A stretch of 44,640 nucleotides of DNA from Opitutus sp. GTDB taxonomy: Bacteria > Verrucomicrobiota > Verrucomicrobiia > Opitutales > Opitutaceae. Every line of letters begins with the position of its first letter. Position 1 is the stretch's first letter. The translations under genes were made by a program, and so were the position numbers. Positions 16,424-26,717 of this stretch are shown one piece after another. The notes beneath the pieces are model-generated. The model did not search any database and was not told where the DNA came from. It saw only the letters and a list, made by a program, of their open reading frames with translations. The stretch covers positions 1 through 44,640 of the forward strand of contig PNJQ01000026.1 of the NCBI GenBank assembly GCA_013821985.1, read 5' to 3'.

Positions 16424-18850
16424 TCACTCGGCGCGCAAGGCTTCCATGGGATCCACCCGGCTCGCGCGCCAGGCGGGCAGCCAACTCGCAACCATTGCCG
16501 TGGCCGCAAGCAGCGCCGGCACGCCGAGCAGGATCAGCGGATCGAACGGACTGGCGCCGAAGAGAAAACCGGCCAGCAACCGGCTGGCGCCCATGGCCGT
16601 GACGAGGCCGAGGACAATTCCGCCGAGCGCCAGCCACAATCCCTGTCCGAGGACCAACCGCAGCACGTCCCCGCGCGTCGCGCCGAGCGCGAGCCGAACG
16701 CCAAACTCTCGCGTGCGCTGACCGACGGCGTGCGCCATCACCGCATAGACGCCGATCATCGCGAGCAGAAGCGCACCCGCGCCGAGCACGGTCAGCAACT
16801 TGGTCGCGGCGACCTGCGGGAAAAGCGCGAGGCCGGCGTGGTTGGCCAACGTCACGGTCTGCAGAACATCAACCGCGGGATCCTGCGCGCGCACGATCTC
16901 GCGTAGCGGACGCGCCAACGCTTCCGGTTCGCCGCGCGTGCGCACGACAATGCCGAGGTCGAGGTCCGGCACGCCCTGCTGGTCCGGCAGGAAGAAAAAC
17001 GGACGCGGCGCTTCGTCCACGCGGTTGTATTTTCCGGTCGGCACGACTCCGACGATCGTGCGCCACGCGCCGCCCGCGCGAAAGCGGCGCCCGAGCGGAT
17101 CCTGACCGGGCCAGAACTTCTCCGCGAAGCGGCGATTCACGATCGCGACGGCGGGAGAGCGCACGTCATCGCCGTCATCGAATTCGCGTCCGCCGACGAT
17201 GGGTATGCGCAGCGCGGAAAAATACCGCGCCGACACGATGGCGACCTCGATGGTGCGATCTTCGCCGGGCTTCCAGGTGTGTCCTTCGACCGTGACGCCG
17301 TAGCCTTTGCAGCCGGCGAGGCCGAGCGGCAGCCAGCTGGCGAGCGCGGCTTCCTCGATGTCGGGATGCGTCGCGAGCCGGCGACGGAGATCGCGATAAA
17401 AGGCCAGGCCGGTCTGCGCGTCGTAGCCGTTCATCCCAATCTGGAGCGGCGCCACGAGCACGTGGTCCGCGCGAAAGCCGACATCGATCTGTTGGGCGCG
17501 CCGCAAACCGTCTACGCAAAGCGCCGCGCCAATCAGCAAAATAGTCGCGAGACCGATCTCGGCGACCACGAGCGCGCTCCGCCAACGGCGGCTCGATCCA
17601 CTTCCGACCGCGCCGTGCCCGCTGTCCTTGAGCGCGGTGGCGAGGTCGGGTTGCGTGGCTTGCAACGCGGGGACGAATCCGAATGCGAGGCCGGTCACCA
17701 CGGCCAAGGCCGCCGTGAGTGCGAGCGTCATGGGGCTGATCGAGAATTGAATCTGCGCGCGCGCCGCGAGATCGGGCGGCAACAGCCACGCGAGCGCACC
17801 GACGCACCACCATGCCAATCCCGCACCGAGCGTGCCGCCAACGAGTGCCAACAGCAGGCACTCGGTCAACAGTTGTCGCGCGAGGCGTCCGCGCGTCGCG
17901 CCCGAAGCGAGCCGAATGGCGATTTCCTTGCGCCGCGCCAGGGCGCGGGCGAGCAGGAGGTTCGCGGTATTGGCGATGACGACCAGCTGCACGCCGAGCG
18001 CGACGGCGAGCAACAGCGCAAGCGCGGGGCCGAGGATGGTTTGCGCACCCCACGGCACGCGGTTGAGCGGCACGACGCGGTGAAACGCGTCACGGTTGGT
18101 TTCGGGATAAGCCGCTGCGAGACGACCGTCCGCCGCCGTCACTGCCGCACGGGCCTGCGCCAGGCTCACGCCAGCCTGAAGTCGGGCAAGGTTATGCCAG
18201 CCTCGATCACTCCGGCGCGTGAGAAACGCCCGGCTCTGATTGCGAACTTCGGAGATCATCGAAAGCGGCGTCCAGAGCTCCGTGCGCAGGGGATTGATCG
18301 TCCCGCGAAACTCCGCCGGCACGACGCCGATAATCGTGAACGTCCGGCGATTGAGTTCCACGGTGCGTCCAACGATGTCGAGCGCGGCACCGAAATGCCG
18401 CCGCCACGTTTGTTCGCTGATGACCGCGACCGGATCGCCGCCCGGATGCTGATCTTCGTCGGGCCGAAACGTGCGGCCGAGCAACGGGGCCACGCCGAGC
18501 AGCTCGAAAAAATTCGCCGAGACGATCTGCGCTTCGAGCCAGTGCGCCTGCCGGTCGATCGTCAGGCACGCGGTGGTTGACATGCTCGCCAGTGCGCCCG
18601 CGAACGTGTCGTCCATGGCTCCGAAATCGCGCAAGTCGGGGAGCGAGGCGTTGCCGCCACCTGTATTCGAAACGAGCGCGACCAAGCGCGACTGCTCCCG
18701 CACACCCGGCAGCGGCCGCAGGACGAAAGTCTCCAGCCAGGCCAGCACGCTGGCATTTGCGGCGAGCCCAAGGGCGATCGAGCCCACGATGGCGAGAAAT
18801 AGCGCCGGCGAGCGGGCGAATTGCCGGAAAGCGAAGCGAACGTCTTGCAT
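16424..18850 (-). CDS. ADOP-type ABC transporter permease P6 (divergent)
   Basis: An 808-aa ADOP permease. The start at 18850 gives MQDVRFAFRQFARSPALF; the frame is open for 38 codons upstream but the sequence there is not protein-like. Its first TM (LAIVGSIALGLAANASVLAW) and first coupling segment (NTANLLLARALARRKEIAIRLASGA) are more diverged than in its neighbours. The second coupling segment is GQRTREFGVRLALGATRGDV. Periplasmic domain motifs VISEQTWRRHFG and FTIIGVVPAEFRG identify the MacB core fold. It ends MEALRAE. The TonB-like gene begins 13 bp downstream, and 146 bp separate it from P5. No close sister is seen inside the array, so it is probably an older member or arrived separately. 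Confidence 0.92.
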   Translation of the reverse strand: MQDVRFAFRQFARSPALFLAIVGSIALGLAANASVLAWLETFVLRPLPGVREQSRLVALVSNTGGGNASLPDLRDFGAMDDTFAGALASMSTTACLTIDRQAHWLEAQIVSANFFELLGVAPLLGRTFRPDEDQHPGGDPVAVISEQTWRRHFGAALDIVGRTVELNRRTFTIIGVVPAEFRGTINPLRTELWTPLSMISEVRNQSRAFLTRRSDRGWHNLARLQAGVSLAQARAAVTAADGRLAAAYPETNRDAFHRVVPLNRVPWGAQTILGPALALLLAVALGVQLVVIANTANLLLARALARRKEIAIRLASGATRGRLARQLLTECLLLALVGGTLGAGLAWWCVGALAWLLPPDLAARAQIQFSISPMTLALTAALAVVTGLAFGFVPALQATQPDLATALKDSGHGAVGSGSSRRWRSALVVAEIGLATILLIGAALCVDGLRRAQQIDVGFRADHVLVAPLQIGMNGYDAQTGLAFYRDLRRRLATHPDIEEAALASWLPLGLAGCKGYGVTVEGHTWKPGEDRTIEVAIVSARYFSALRIPIVGGREFDDGDDVRSPAVAIVNRRFAEKFWPGQDPLGRRFRAGGAWRTIVGVVPTGKYNRVDEAPRPFFFLPDQQGVPDLDLGIVVRTRGEPEALARPLREIVRAQDPAVDVLQTVTLANHAGLALFPQVAATKLLTVLGAGALLLAMIGVYAVMAHAVGQRTREFGVRLALGATRGDVLRLVLGQGLWLALGGIVLGLVTAMGASRLLAGFLFGASPFDPLILLGVPALLAATAMVASWLPAWRASRVDPMEALRAE

Positions 18851-18996
18851 GGCTGGTGACGAGTCCGACGAACCAGCATGGGAAGTTCGTTGCGACACCG
18901 AGCCTATCCGCCGGGCGCGGGATGTCCATGCCGCGTTCCGGGCGCTACGCGGCAGAAGCGCCACGCGCCGGCTCCAGCAATTTTTCTACGCGCTGC

Positions 18997-21528
18997 CTAC
19001 TCGGTCCGCAGCGCGACCGTGGGATCAAGGCGGGCGGCGCGACGCGCGGGGAACGCCGCGGACAGCAGCGCGACGCCGGCGAGCAACAGCGCCGCGGCCC
19101 CATACGTGAACGGATCGCTGGCGCGCAGGCCGTAGAGCATCGACGTCATCAATTGCGCGGCACCCCACGCCGCCACGGAGCCGAGCGCCATGCCCGTCAG
19201 AAGCAGCCAGGAGGTTTCCCGCAGGAACAGCGCGAGAATCTGCCGCGGCATGGCGCCGAGCGCCATCCGCACACCGATCTCGCTGGTGCGGCGGGCCACG
19301 CCGTAGGACGTGAGGCCGTAGAGTCCGCAGGCCGAGAGCGTCACGACCAGCGCGCCGAAGACCCCCGCGAGCTTCGCGAACATCAGTTCCTGAGTGTGCA
19401 GCCGATCGACCTGCTGGTCCTGCGTGCGAAGATTGAGGACGGGGAGGGTGGCGTCCGCCGTATGCACGAGCGCGCGGAGGGCAGGAAACAACGCCGCCGG
19501 GTCGCCGGACGTGCGCACCAGAAAATTGACTTGTCCGGCACTCGCCCGCGGGCCGGTCGAGGGTTGTTGTTCCATCGGCAGATAGATGGTCGGCGGAAAA
19601 TCGGAGCGAAGGTCGGCGTATTTTGCGTTGCGCGCCACGCCGACGATCTCGAATTCGCCCGAAGGCCCGTGCTTGAATCGTTGGCCGACCGGATTCCTGC
19701 CGTCGAAGAATTTCGTGACAAAGGCTTGGTTGACGACCGCAACCTGCGGGCGCCCTTCCTCGTCGTCGGCGGTGAATTTCCGCCCGAGCACGAGCGGCAG
19801 CTCGAGCACGTCGAAGAAGTCCGGGCCGACCACGTGGACGTGGACGCTCGTCGATGCGCCGGGCGGCGGCGTGAAGCCCGGCACCGTCACGCTCGAGGTC
19901 TGGCGCGAGCGCGAAAGGACGGCGACGCGCGAGTAGGTGACGCCCGTCACGCCCGGAATCGCGACGAGTTGTTCGGTGAGACGCGTGCGCAACGCGCGGG
20001 CCTTGGCGGCGTCGTAGCCTGCCGATGACGGGTCGATGCGAAACGCGGCGAGCCCGTGGCGATTGAAGCCGGCATCCACGTTCTGGAGATTGCGGAGCGA
20101 GCCGAGCAACAAGCCCGTGCAAACCAGCAGGAGCAGCGAAAGGGCGATCTGTAGAACCATCAACGAACGGCTCAGCCACGAGCGATGGCCATGTCCGGTC
20201 CGGCCGCCTTGGAATTCGGTCGTGAGATCGAGCTTCGTGGCCCGGAGCGCCGGCGCGAGGCCGAATAACAGGGTCGTGACGAGCGCCGCTGCGACGGCGA
20301 AGGTCAGCACGCGCGCGTCGAAAGGCAGGGTGAAATTCACGTTGAAGGGACGCAGCGCGAGCACGGCACTGCGCGAACCCCACGCCGCCAGCAGGCCGAA
20401 GCCGGCCGCGGTGACCGCGAGCAGCAGATTCTCCGCGAGCAATTGCCGAACGATGCGGCCGCGACTGGCGCCGAGCGCGAGACGCACCGCGATTTCGCGG
20501 CGGCGTGCGGTGCCGCGGGCGAGGAGAAGATTCGCGACGTTCGCGCACGCGGCGAGCAGCACGAGGCTGGAGAGGCCGAGCATGATCTGCAACGGACGCG
20601 TGGATTCGCGCCGCGTGTCGTTTTCGCCCTGAAAGCCCGGCTCGGCACGGAGCAGCGGATCATCCGGCAGGTCGCCCGCCTTTTCGCCGGGGGCGCGCGG
20701 CGCCGTTGTCCAACCTTCGCGCGCCACCGCCGCGAACTCGGGCGCCAAAGCGGCCTGGGCCTGTTCGGCGCTGACGCCGGGCGCAAGTCGGCCCATGAGT
20801 CGCACCCACCAATACCACGAGTTGGCCTTGTCGGCGGCGTCGGGGCTGAACTTCAGATAATGCGCGAGCGGCGCGGTAATGTCGTAGTGTTCGCCGACCT
20901 GACCGGTGCCCGCGAACGCTTCCGGCGTCACCCCGATGATCGTCACGCTGACGCGGTTGAGCTGGATCGTGCGCCCGATGGCGTCCGGGGCGCCGGCAAA
21001 ATGGCGCTGCCAGAAACGATACGAGATGACCGCGACGGGTTCGGCCGTGGCGCGATCGTCGTCCCGGGTGAACGTTCGTCCGATCCACGCTTCGACGCCG
21101 AGGCCGCGGTGGTAGTCGCCGGAAGCGAGTTGCGCGGTGGCCGCGGTGTCGGGCGCGCCGTTGACGAGAACGTTGCATTGCCAGAACGGCGCAAATGCGA
21201 ACGCGTGGCTGAGGACGTCGGTCTTGGCCGCAAAGCGTTCCAGGGTGGCGAGCGGAAAGGACGAGCCGCTGTGCCGTCCCGTGAGGGGGTCGCGGGCACC
21301 GTAGCCTTCGGTGGAGCGCGCCATGCCGCCCTTCACGCCCTCGATCGTGCGGAAGATGACGAGTTGCTGTGGCTCGCGCACCGGCAGGGCGCGGAGCAGG
21401 AGTTCGTTGACCATGCCAAACACCGCGGTGTTGGCACCGATGCCCAAGGCGAGAGAAAGGATCGCGACCAGCGCGAATCCCGGAGACTGCACGAGTTGGC
21501 GAAACGCAAAACGCAGGTCGGCGAGCAT
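18997..21528 (-). CDS. ADOP-type ABC transporter permease P5
   Basis: An 843-aa ADOP permease starting at the ATG at 21528 (MLADLRFAFRQLVQSPGF); an in-frame ATG five codons upstream is less likely. The first periplasmic domain has an unusual glycine-rich loop (IEGVKGGMARSTEGYG, about residues 67-82) and the motif FWQRHFAGAPDAIGRTIQLN. Coupling segments are NVANLLLARGTARRREIAVR and ARRTSEIGVRMALGAMPRQI; the second has Ser in place of the usual Arg. The protein ends VALRTE. A charged loop before the second TM (EKAGDLPDD, around residues 265-275) is longer than in other members. Spacing is 80 bp from P4. It is an inner-membrane permease with an unknown lipid, lipoprotein or small-molecule substrate. 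Confidence 0.92.
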   Translation of the reverse strand: MLADLRFAFRQLVQSPGFALVAILSLALGIGANTAVFGMVNELLLRALPVREPQQLVIFRTIEGVKGGMARSTEGYGARDPLTGRHSGSSFPLATLERFAAKTDVLSHAFAFAPFWQCNVLVNGAPDTAATAQLASGDYHRGLGVEAWIGRTFTRDDDRATAEPVAVISYRFWQRHFAGAPDAIGRTIQLNRVSVTIIGVTPEAFAGTGQVGEHYDITAPLAHYLKFSPDAADKANSWYWWVRLMGRLAPGVSAEQAQAALAPEFAAVAREGWTTAPRAPGEKAGDLPDDPLLRAEPGFQGENDTRRESTRPLQIMLGLSSLVLLAACANVANLLLARGTARRREIAVRLALGASRGRIVRQLLAENLLLAVTAAGFGLLAAWGSRSAVLALRPFNVNFTLPFDARVLTFAVAAALVTTLLFGLAPALRATKLDLTTEFQGGRTGHGHRSWLSRSLMVLQIALSLLLLVCTGLLLGSLRNLQNVDAGFNRHGLAAFRIDPSSAGYDAAKARALRTRLTEQLVAIPGVTGVTYSRVAVLSRSRQTSSVTVPGFTPPPGASTSVHVHVVGPDFFDVLELPLVLGRKFTADDEEGRPQVAVVNQAFVTKFFDGRNPVGQRFKHGPSGEFEIVGVARNAKYADLRSDFPPTIYLPMEQQPSTGPRASAGQVNFLVRTSGDPAALFPALRALVHTADATLPVLNLRTQDQQVDRLHTQELMFAKLAGVFGALVVTLSACGLYGLTSYGVARRTSEIGVRMALGAMPRQILALFLRETSWLLLTGMALGSVAAWGAAQLMTSMLYGLRASDPFTYGAAALLLAGVALLSAAFPARRAARLDPTVALRTE

Positions 21529-21608
21529 GGCGGAGGAAACCACGGCCGGCTGCCGGAGTTACAGGCAATTTTGATGAGAGGCGGCCGGCGCGCGTCCAGT
21601 CCGCAAAA

Positions 21609-24011
21609 TCACTCGGCGCGCAACGCCTCGGTGGGATTGATGCGCGTGGCGCGATGGGCCGGGAGCCAGCTCGCGAGCAGGCCGATGAGCAGCAGCAACG
21701 CCGCCACCGCGGCTAGGCTCACCGGGTCGAACGGCGAGACGCCGAAAAGAACGCTGCTCATGAGTTTGCCGAGACCGAGCGCCGCGAGTGCCCCGATGCC
21801 CAGCCCGATCAGCGCCAGTCGCATGCCTTGGCGCAGCATTAGACTGCGGACGGAACCCGCGGTCGCGCCGAGCGCCATGCGCACGCCGACTTCCCGCGTG
21901 CGCTGGGCGACGATGTAGCTCAACACGCCGTAAAGGCCGATGGCGGCGAGCAGCAGCGCGATACCCGCAAATACGCCAAGCAACCGCAGCATAATGCGCT
22001 CGTTCGTCACCGACTGTTCGAACAATTCATCCATCGTGCGCAGTCCGAAGATCGGCAGCGTGGGCTCCAGTTCGCGCATGGTGGAGCGGATGAGCGCGCC
22101 GAGCGTGGCGGGGTCCTGCTGCGTGCGCAGCACAAAGCTGACGAAGCCCGGTCCGACGCGGTGATACGGATAATAGATCTGCACGCGCGTGTCCTGACCG
22201 ATGCCGTAATTCTGCACGTGGCCGACGACACCGATGATCGTCGCCCACGCGGGCGCGCCGTTCGGCGGACCGAAGTTCACGCGCTTGCCGAGCGGATCCT
22301 GATTGGGGAAGTGCGTCTCGGCGAATTTGGTGTCGATGACGATCGTCTGCGGGTCGTCGAGCTTTTCCTGATCGGTGAACGTGCGTCCGCGCAACAGCGG
22401 GATGCGCATCGTTTCAAAATAATCGCGGCTCGCCGCGTTGTTTTCCGTCGATGGCCGTTTGCCGGGACCGGGCTCGGGTTCGCCCTCGATGACGTAGGAA
22501 GTCTGGTTGCCGCCGCCCGAAAGCGGGAGCGGATTGGTGAGCGCGGCGTGCGTGACGCCCGGCAGGGTGCGCAGTTTTTCGAGCGCGCGTTCCGTCAGTT
22601 GCACGCGCTTGGCCGGATCGGCCCAGTCGCGGCCCGGCATGACGTAGCCGAAACTGACGATGCGATCGGTTTTCAGGCCGAGGTCGGCGCGATAAATGTT
22701 GTAGATCGTGCGCATCATCAGACCCGACGCGAAGAGCAACATGAGCGTCAGCGCAAATTCCCCGCCGACGAGGACCGAGCGCCAGCGCGCGTTGACGCCA
22801 CTGCCGCTGCGGCCGCCGGCCGCGAGAGCCTCGTTGAGGTTCACGCGGGTGCTGGAAAGTGCGGGCACGAGACCGAAGAGGACGGTCGTCCCCACGCCGA
22901 TGAGAATCGAAAGTCCGAGCACGGTGCCATCCATCGCCACCTGGGTGACGAAGGGCGAGTTGGCCGGAATGAGCGTTTTGATGCCCTGCATGACACCGTA
23001 GCCGGCCAGCAATCCGAGCGCGGTGCCCGCGACACCGAGCATCAGACTTTCCGCCAGCACGAGGCGAATGAGGCGCGAACGGCCGGCGCCGAGCGCGGCG
23101 CGCACGGCGAACTCGCGCGAGCGCACGGCGGCACGCGCGAGAAGAAGATTGGCGACATTGGCGCACGCGATGAGCAACACGCCCAGCGCGGCGGCGAAGG
23201 AGATCCACACCGCGCCACGTTGTTGTCCCACGGCGCGATCGACGAGCGTCTGCACGTTGACGGAATTGCCGGTGTTGGACTGCGGGTATTCCTGCTCAAG
23301 CTGTTTTGCGATGGCGACGAGGTCGGCCCGCGCGGTTTGGAACGTCACACCGGGTTTCATGCGGCCGAGGCAGTAAAGGCCGGGATGATTGCCGCGGTTC
23401 ATGTTTTGCTCGGCGAACAACCCGAACGGAATCCAGACGTCCGGGCCGTTGGTCGGGAAACGGAAGTCTTTTGGCATCACGCCGACGATCTCATAGATTT
23501 CGCTGCTCAGTGTGATTTTTTGCCCGAGCACGTCGGGTCGTCCGCCGAGGGAGGTTTGCCAAAACCGTTCGCTGACCACCGCCACGCGCCCCACGCCGGG
23601 TTTGTCTTCGTCGGCATTGAACCAGCGACCGAGTTTCGGCGCGATGCCGATCGCCGGCCACATGTCATGGGAGAACTGCGCGCCGTTGATGCGCTCGGTC
23701 TCACTTGCACCGACGTAATTGAATGACTGCCCGCGGAACGTGCCGAGGTGCGTCATGGTTTTTTGCCGTTCGCGCCAATCGAGGAAGTTCGGATACGACA
23801 CCGACATCGTCGGCACCTGCTGCGAGTGCTCGCCGATGAAGAGCAGTTGCTGGACCTCAGGCAGCGGCAGAGGTTTGAACAGCAGAACGTTTAGGAAACT
23901 CAGCACGCCGGAATTCGCGCCGATGCCGAGCGCGAGTGTGACGATGGCAATGAGGGAAAACGCCGGCGTTTTGCGGAGCGAGCGGAACGCGAATTTGAGG
24001 TCGGAGAACAT
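21609..24011 (-). CDS. ADOP-type ABC transporter permease P4
   Basis: An 800-aa ADOP permease from the ATG at 24011 (MFSDLKFAFRSLRKTPAF); the frame continues 50 codons upstream in unconserved Arg-rich sequence. It pairs with P3: both have the YPNF-DWR-RQK motif, FRGQ[SG]FNY[VM]GA, NHPGLY[CA]LGR, a QEYPQSN[TR]GNS segment and SGGGNQTS in the second periplasmic domain. Coupling segments are NVANLLLARAAVRSREFAVRAALGA and QRTREVGVRMALGATAGSV. The C-terminus is TEALRAE. Spacing is 53 bp from P3 and 80 bp to P5. The SGGGNQTS loop is shared only with P3 and may be part of a substrate- or partner-specific surface; this is inference. Confidence 0.92.
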   Translation of the reverse strand: MFSDLKFAFRSLRKTPAFSLIAIVTLALGIGANSGVLSFLNVLLFKPLPLPEVQQLLFIGEHSQQVPTMSVSYPNFLDWRERQKTMTHLGTFRGQSFNYVGASETERINGAQFSHDMWPAIGIAPKLGRWFNADEDKPGVGRVAVVSERFWQTSLGGRPDVLGQKITLSSEIYEIVGVMPKDFRFPTNGPDVWIPFGLFAEQNMNRGNHPGLYCLGRMKPGVTFQTARADLVAIAKQLEQEYPQSNTGNSVNVQTLVDRAVGQQRGAVWISFAAALGVLLIACANVANLLLARAAVRSREFAVRAALGAGRSRLIRLVLAESLMLGVAGTALGLLAGYGVMQGIKTLIPANSPFVTQVAMDGTVLGLSILIGVGTTVLFGLVPALSSTRVNLNEALAAGGRSGSGVNARWRSVLVGGEFALTLMLLFASGLMMRTIYNIYRADLGLKTDRIVSFGYVMPGRDWADPAKRVQLTERALEKLRTLPGVTHAALTNPLPLSGGGNQTSYVIEGEPEPGPGKRPSTENNAASRDYFETMRIPLLRGRTFTDQEKLDDPQTIVIDTKFAETHFPNQDPLGKRVNFGPPNGAPAWATIIGVVGHVQNYGIGQDTRVQIYYPYHRVGPGFVSFVLRTQQDPATLGALIRSTMRELEPTLPIFGLRTMDELFEQSVTNERIMLRLLGVFAGIALLLAAIGLYGVLSYIVAQRTREVGVRMALGATAGSVRSLMLRQGMRLALIGLGIGALAALGLGKLMSSVLFGVSPFDPVSLAAVAALLLLIGLLASWLPAHRATRINPTEALRAE

Positions 24012-24064
24012 GGGGAACAGGATTGGCGGGGCAGCGGAGGGTGAGGAGCGGGTTGGCCGGCCGA

Positions 24065-26476
24065 TCAGTCGGCGCGGAGGGCTTCGACGGCGTTGATGCG
24101 CGTGGCGCGCCAGGCAGGCAACAGGCAGGCGACGAAACCGACGGCGAGCAAGACGACACAAACAGTGATGAAGCTCGCGGGGTCGAAAGCGGAGACTTCG
24201 TAGAGTTGTCCCTTCAGCAGGCGGCTGAGGGCGAGCGCGAGCATCACGCCGACGCCGAGGCCGATGAGCGCAAGCTTGAAGCCCTGTCCGACAATCAGGC
24301 GCAGCACGGCGCCGCGATCGGCTCCGATCGCCATGCGCACGCCGATCTCACGCGTGCGCTGGCTGACGGCGTAGCTGAGCACGCCATAGAGACCGATCGA
24401 GGCGAGCAGCAACGCGAGGCCGGCAAAGACACCGAGCAACGTGAGCGCGAGGCGCTGTGTAGTAACCGTGTTGGCAAACACCTGGTCCATCGTGCGCACT
24501 TGGAAGATCGGCAGCTTCGGATCGATTTCGCGCAGCGCGCGGCGCGCCTCGCTGGTCAGACCGGCCGGATCGCCGGAGGTGCGCAGGATCCACGACACGG
24601 TGAACGGCGGCAGTTGCGCGTAGGGCCGGTAGGTTTGAAACCGGGTTTGCTGGCCGAACGCGTAATTCTGGACGTGGGCGACGACGCCGACGATCTCGAC
24701 CTCCATTGGATTTGGACCGTGACCGAAGCCAGGCATGATGTGTTTGCCGACCGGGTCCACGCCGGAGAAATATTTTTCCGCCATCGTCGTATCGATGATG
24801 CAAACCGGTTTGCCGTCCGCGGTGTCCTGCGCGGTAAAGGCGCGACCGCGCACCAGGGTGATACCCATGGTCGAGAAATAGCTCGGACTGACCGCGTTCA
24901 TCTCCGTGGAAGGATAGCGGCCCGGACCCGGGTCCTCGGCGCCTTCGGGCAGGAAGCTCGTCTGATTGCCGCCGCCGCTCATCGGCAGCGGGTTGGTCAG
25001 CGCGACGCTCTGCGCGCCCGGGACCGCGGCCAGTCGTTCGGCGACGCGGTCGAGGATTTGCACGCGTGCCTTTGGGTCGGCAAACGACGGTCCTGACATT
25101 GCCCAGCCGAAGACGAGGCGCTGTTCGGTGCGAAAGCCCGGGTCGGCCGAGTAGAGATTTTGGAGGGTGCGGAACATGAGCCCGGCGCAAACCAGCAATG
25201 CGAGCGTCAGCGCGAACTCCCCCGCGATGAGCGCCCCGCGCCAGCGGCCGACGGCAACGCTGCCGCCGGAACGCGCGGATTGGGAGAGCGCTTCCTGGAG
25301 ATTCAGTTTCGAGGCGGAGAGAGCCGGCACGAAACCGAAGAGTGTGGTGACGCCCACGCCGACGAGGATGGCGAAGCCGAGCACCCAGAAATTCACGCCG
25401 ATGTGCGCGAGATTCGGCAGCGCGGTGGGCAGGGCGGATTTGATCGCGCCCATCGTCCAATAGGCGACCAACACGCCGCCGACTGAGCCGACGAAGCCGA
25501 GCAGCGCCGTCTCCGTCAGCAGTTGTCCGATGATCTGCTTGCGGCTCGCGCCGAGCGCGGCGCGCACGACGAGTTCGCGGGAACGCGCGGCGGCGCGGGC
25601 GAGCAGAAGATTCGCGACATTGGCGCACGCGATGAGCAAGACGAAGGCCGCCGCGCCGAACAGCGTGAGCAGCGCCGGACGGATTTGCCCGAACGTGCGA
25701 TCGACAGCGAGTTGAGCCGCCGCGGAATTGCCACGGTTGGATTGCGGATACTCCTGCGCGAGTTGGCGCGCGATGCCGACGATGTCGTCGCGTGCGGCTT
25801 GCAACGTGATTCCCGGTTTGAGGCGGCCGAGCGCGTAGAGGCCCGGGTGATTGCTGCGGTTCGCCAGGCTGGCACCGAGCAGCGGGGTGAGCGGCGTCCA
25901 GACTTCGGTGATCGGGCTGGGGAATTCGAACGTCGCCGACATCACGCCGATAACGGTGTAAACGTTGCCGCTGAGATTGATTTTTTCGCCGATGACATTC
26001 TCGCGCGCCTCGAAACTGCGGCGCCAGAAACGCTCACTGAGCAGCACGGTTTTTTCCGCACTCGGCTGATCGTCCTGCGCGGTGAACCAGCGACCGAGCA
26101 GCGGCTGCACTCCCAACGTCGGCCACAGGTCGTGGCTGAGGCTCGCACCGAGCATTGGCTCGGTTTCAGTCGCGCCCATATAGTTGAAGCCCTGGCCGCG
26201 GAAGATGCCCATGGACGTGAAGCTCTTTTGCCGGGCGCGCCAGTCCTCAAAATTCGGGTAGGCAATCGACATGCCCGGCACCTGCTCGGACGACTCGCTG
26301 AGGAAGACCAGCTCATGCTGGTTCGGGTAGGGCAGCGGGCGCAGCAGCAGCGCGTGGACGACACTGAACACGGCGGTGTTGGCGCCGATGCCAAGCGTGA
26401 GCGTCAGCAAGGCGATGAACGTGAAGCCGGGCGTCTTGAGGAAGGAGCGGAGGGCGAACTTCAGCTGAGTCAACAT
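24065..26476 (-). CDS. ADOP-type ABC transporter permease P3
   Basis: An 803-aa ADOP permease starting at the ATG at 26476 (MLTQLKFALRSFLKTPGF), sister of P4. First TM: TFIALLTLTLGIGANTAVF. The first periplasmic domain includes VPGMSIAYPNFEDWRARQK and ERFWRRSFEARENVIGEKI. The first coupling segment is NVANLLLARAAARSRELVVR and the second QRTREIGVRMAIGADRGAV. It ends VEALRAD. The second periplasmic domain has FGWAMSGPSFADP and SGGGNQTSFL. It is the first gene after the 241-bp hairpin-bearing spacer that separates it from P2, so it could be preceded by its own promoter or by an RNA-processing site; no clear promoter was recognised. Confidence 0.92.
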   Translation of the reverse strand: MLTQLKFALRSFLKTPGFTFIALLTLTLGIGANTAVFSVVHALLLRPLPYPNQHELVFLSESSEQVPGMSIAYPNFEDWRARQKSFTSMGIFRGQGFNYMGATETEPMLGASLSHDLWPTLGVQPLLGRWFTAQDDQPSAEKTVLLSERFWRRSFEARENVIGEKINLSGNVYTVIGVMSATFEFPSPITEVWTPLTPLLGASLANRSNHPGLYALGRLKPGITLQAARDDIVGIARQLAQEYPQSNRGNSAAAQLAVDRTFGQIRPALLTLFGAAAFVLLIACANVANLLLARAAARSRELVVRAALGASRKQIIGQLLTETALLGFVGSVGGVLVAYWTMGAIKSALPTALPNLAHIGVNFWVLGFAILVGVGVTTLFGFVPALSASKLNLQEALSQSARSGGSVAVGRWRGALIAGEFALTLALLVCAGLMFRTLQNLYSADPGFRTEQRLVFGWAMSGPSFADPKARVQILDRVAERLAAVPGAQSVALTNPLPMSGGGNQTSFLPEGAEDPGPGRYPSTEMNAVSPSYFSTMGITLVRGRAFTAQDTADGKPVCIIDTTMAEKYFSGVDPVGKHIMPGFGHGPNPMEVEIVGVVAHVQNYAFGQQTRFQTYRPYAQLPPFTVSWILRTSGDPAGLTSEARRALREIDPKLPIFQVRTMDQVFANTVTTQRLALTLLGVFAGLALLLASIGLYGVLSYAVSQRTREIGVRMAIGADRGAVLRLIVGQGFKLALIGLGVGVMLALALSRLLKGQLYEVSAFDPASFITVCVVLLAVGFVACLLPAWRATRINAVEALRAD

Positions 26477-26717
26477 GGGATAAGCGGAGGCGAACGTGGT
26501 GCTCGGTGGGTGCATCGCCGAATCGGGGAAAACGGCGAACCCGCAACACCGGGAGGCGCTGCGGGTGATGACGGTGTTGCAGAGAAAACCCCGCAGTTAT
26601 GGTCGGGTTACCAAATTTATCGGCTTTGCGGCAGAAGGGCAAAATCCCGCGCCGGACCGCGCACCGGCGCGGTGAACGACGCAACGTCAGTCGGAAGCAC
26701 TCGTGACGTGCGTTCGA
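26477..26717. repeat. hairpin-bearing spacer between permeases P2 and P3
   Basis: A 241-bp spacer with no gene seen. It contains a GCAACACC/GGTGTTGC pair with a 22-nt loop (26543-26580) and a CGCGCCGG/CCGGCGCG stem with an 8-nt loop (26648-26671). On the minus strand the second stem is followed by GGATTTTGCCC, a weak T-tract, so it could act as a partial terminator after P2. The region between (about 26581-26645) is less GC-rich than the surrounding genes. Confidence 0.5.
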
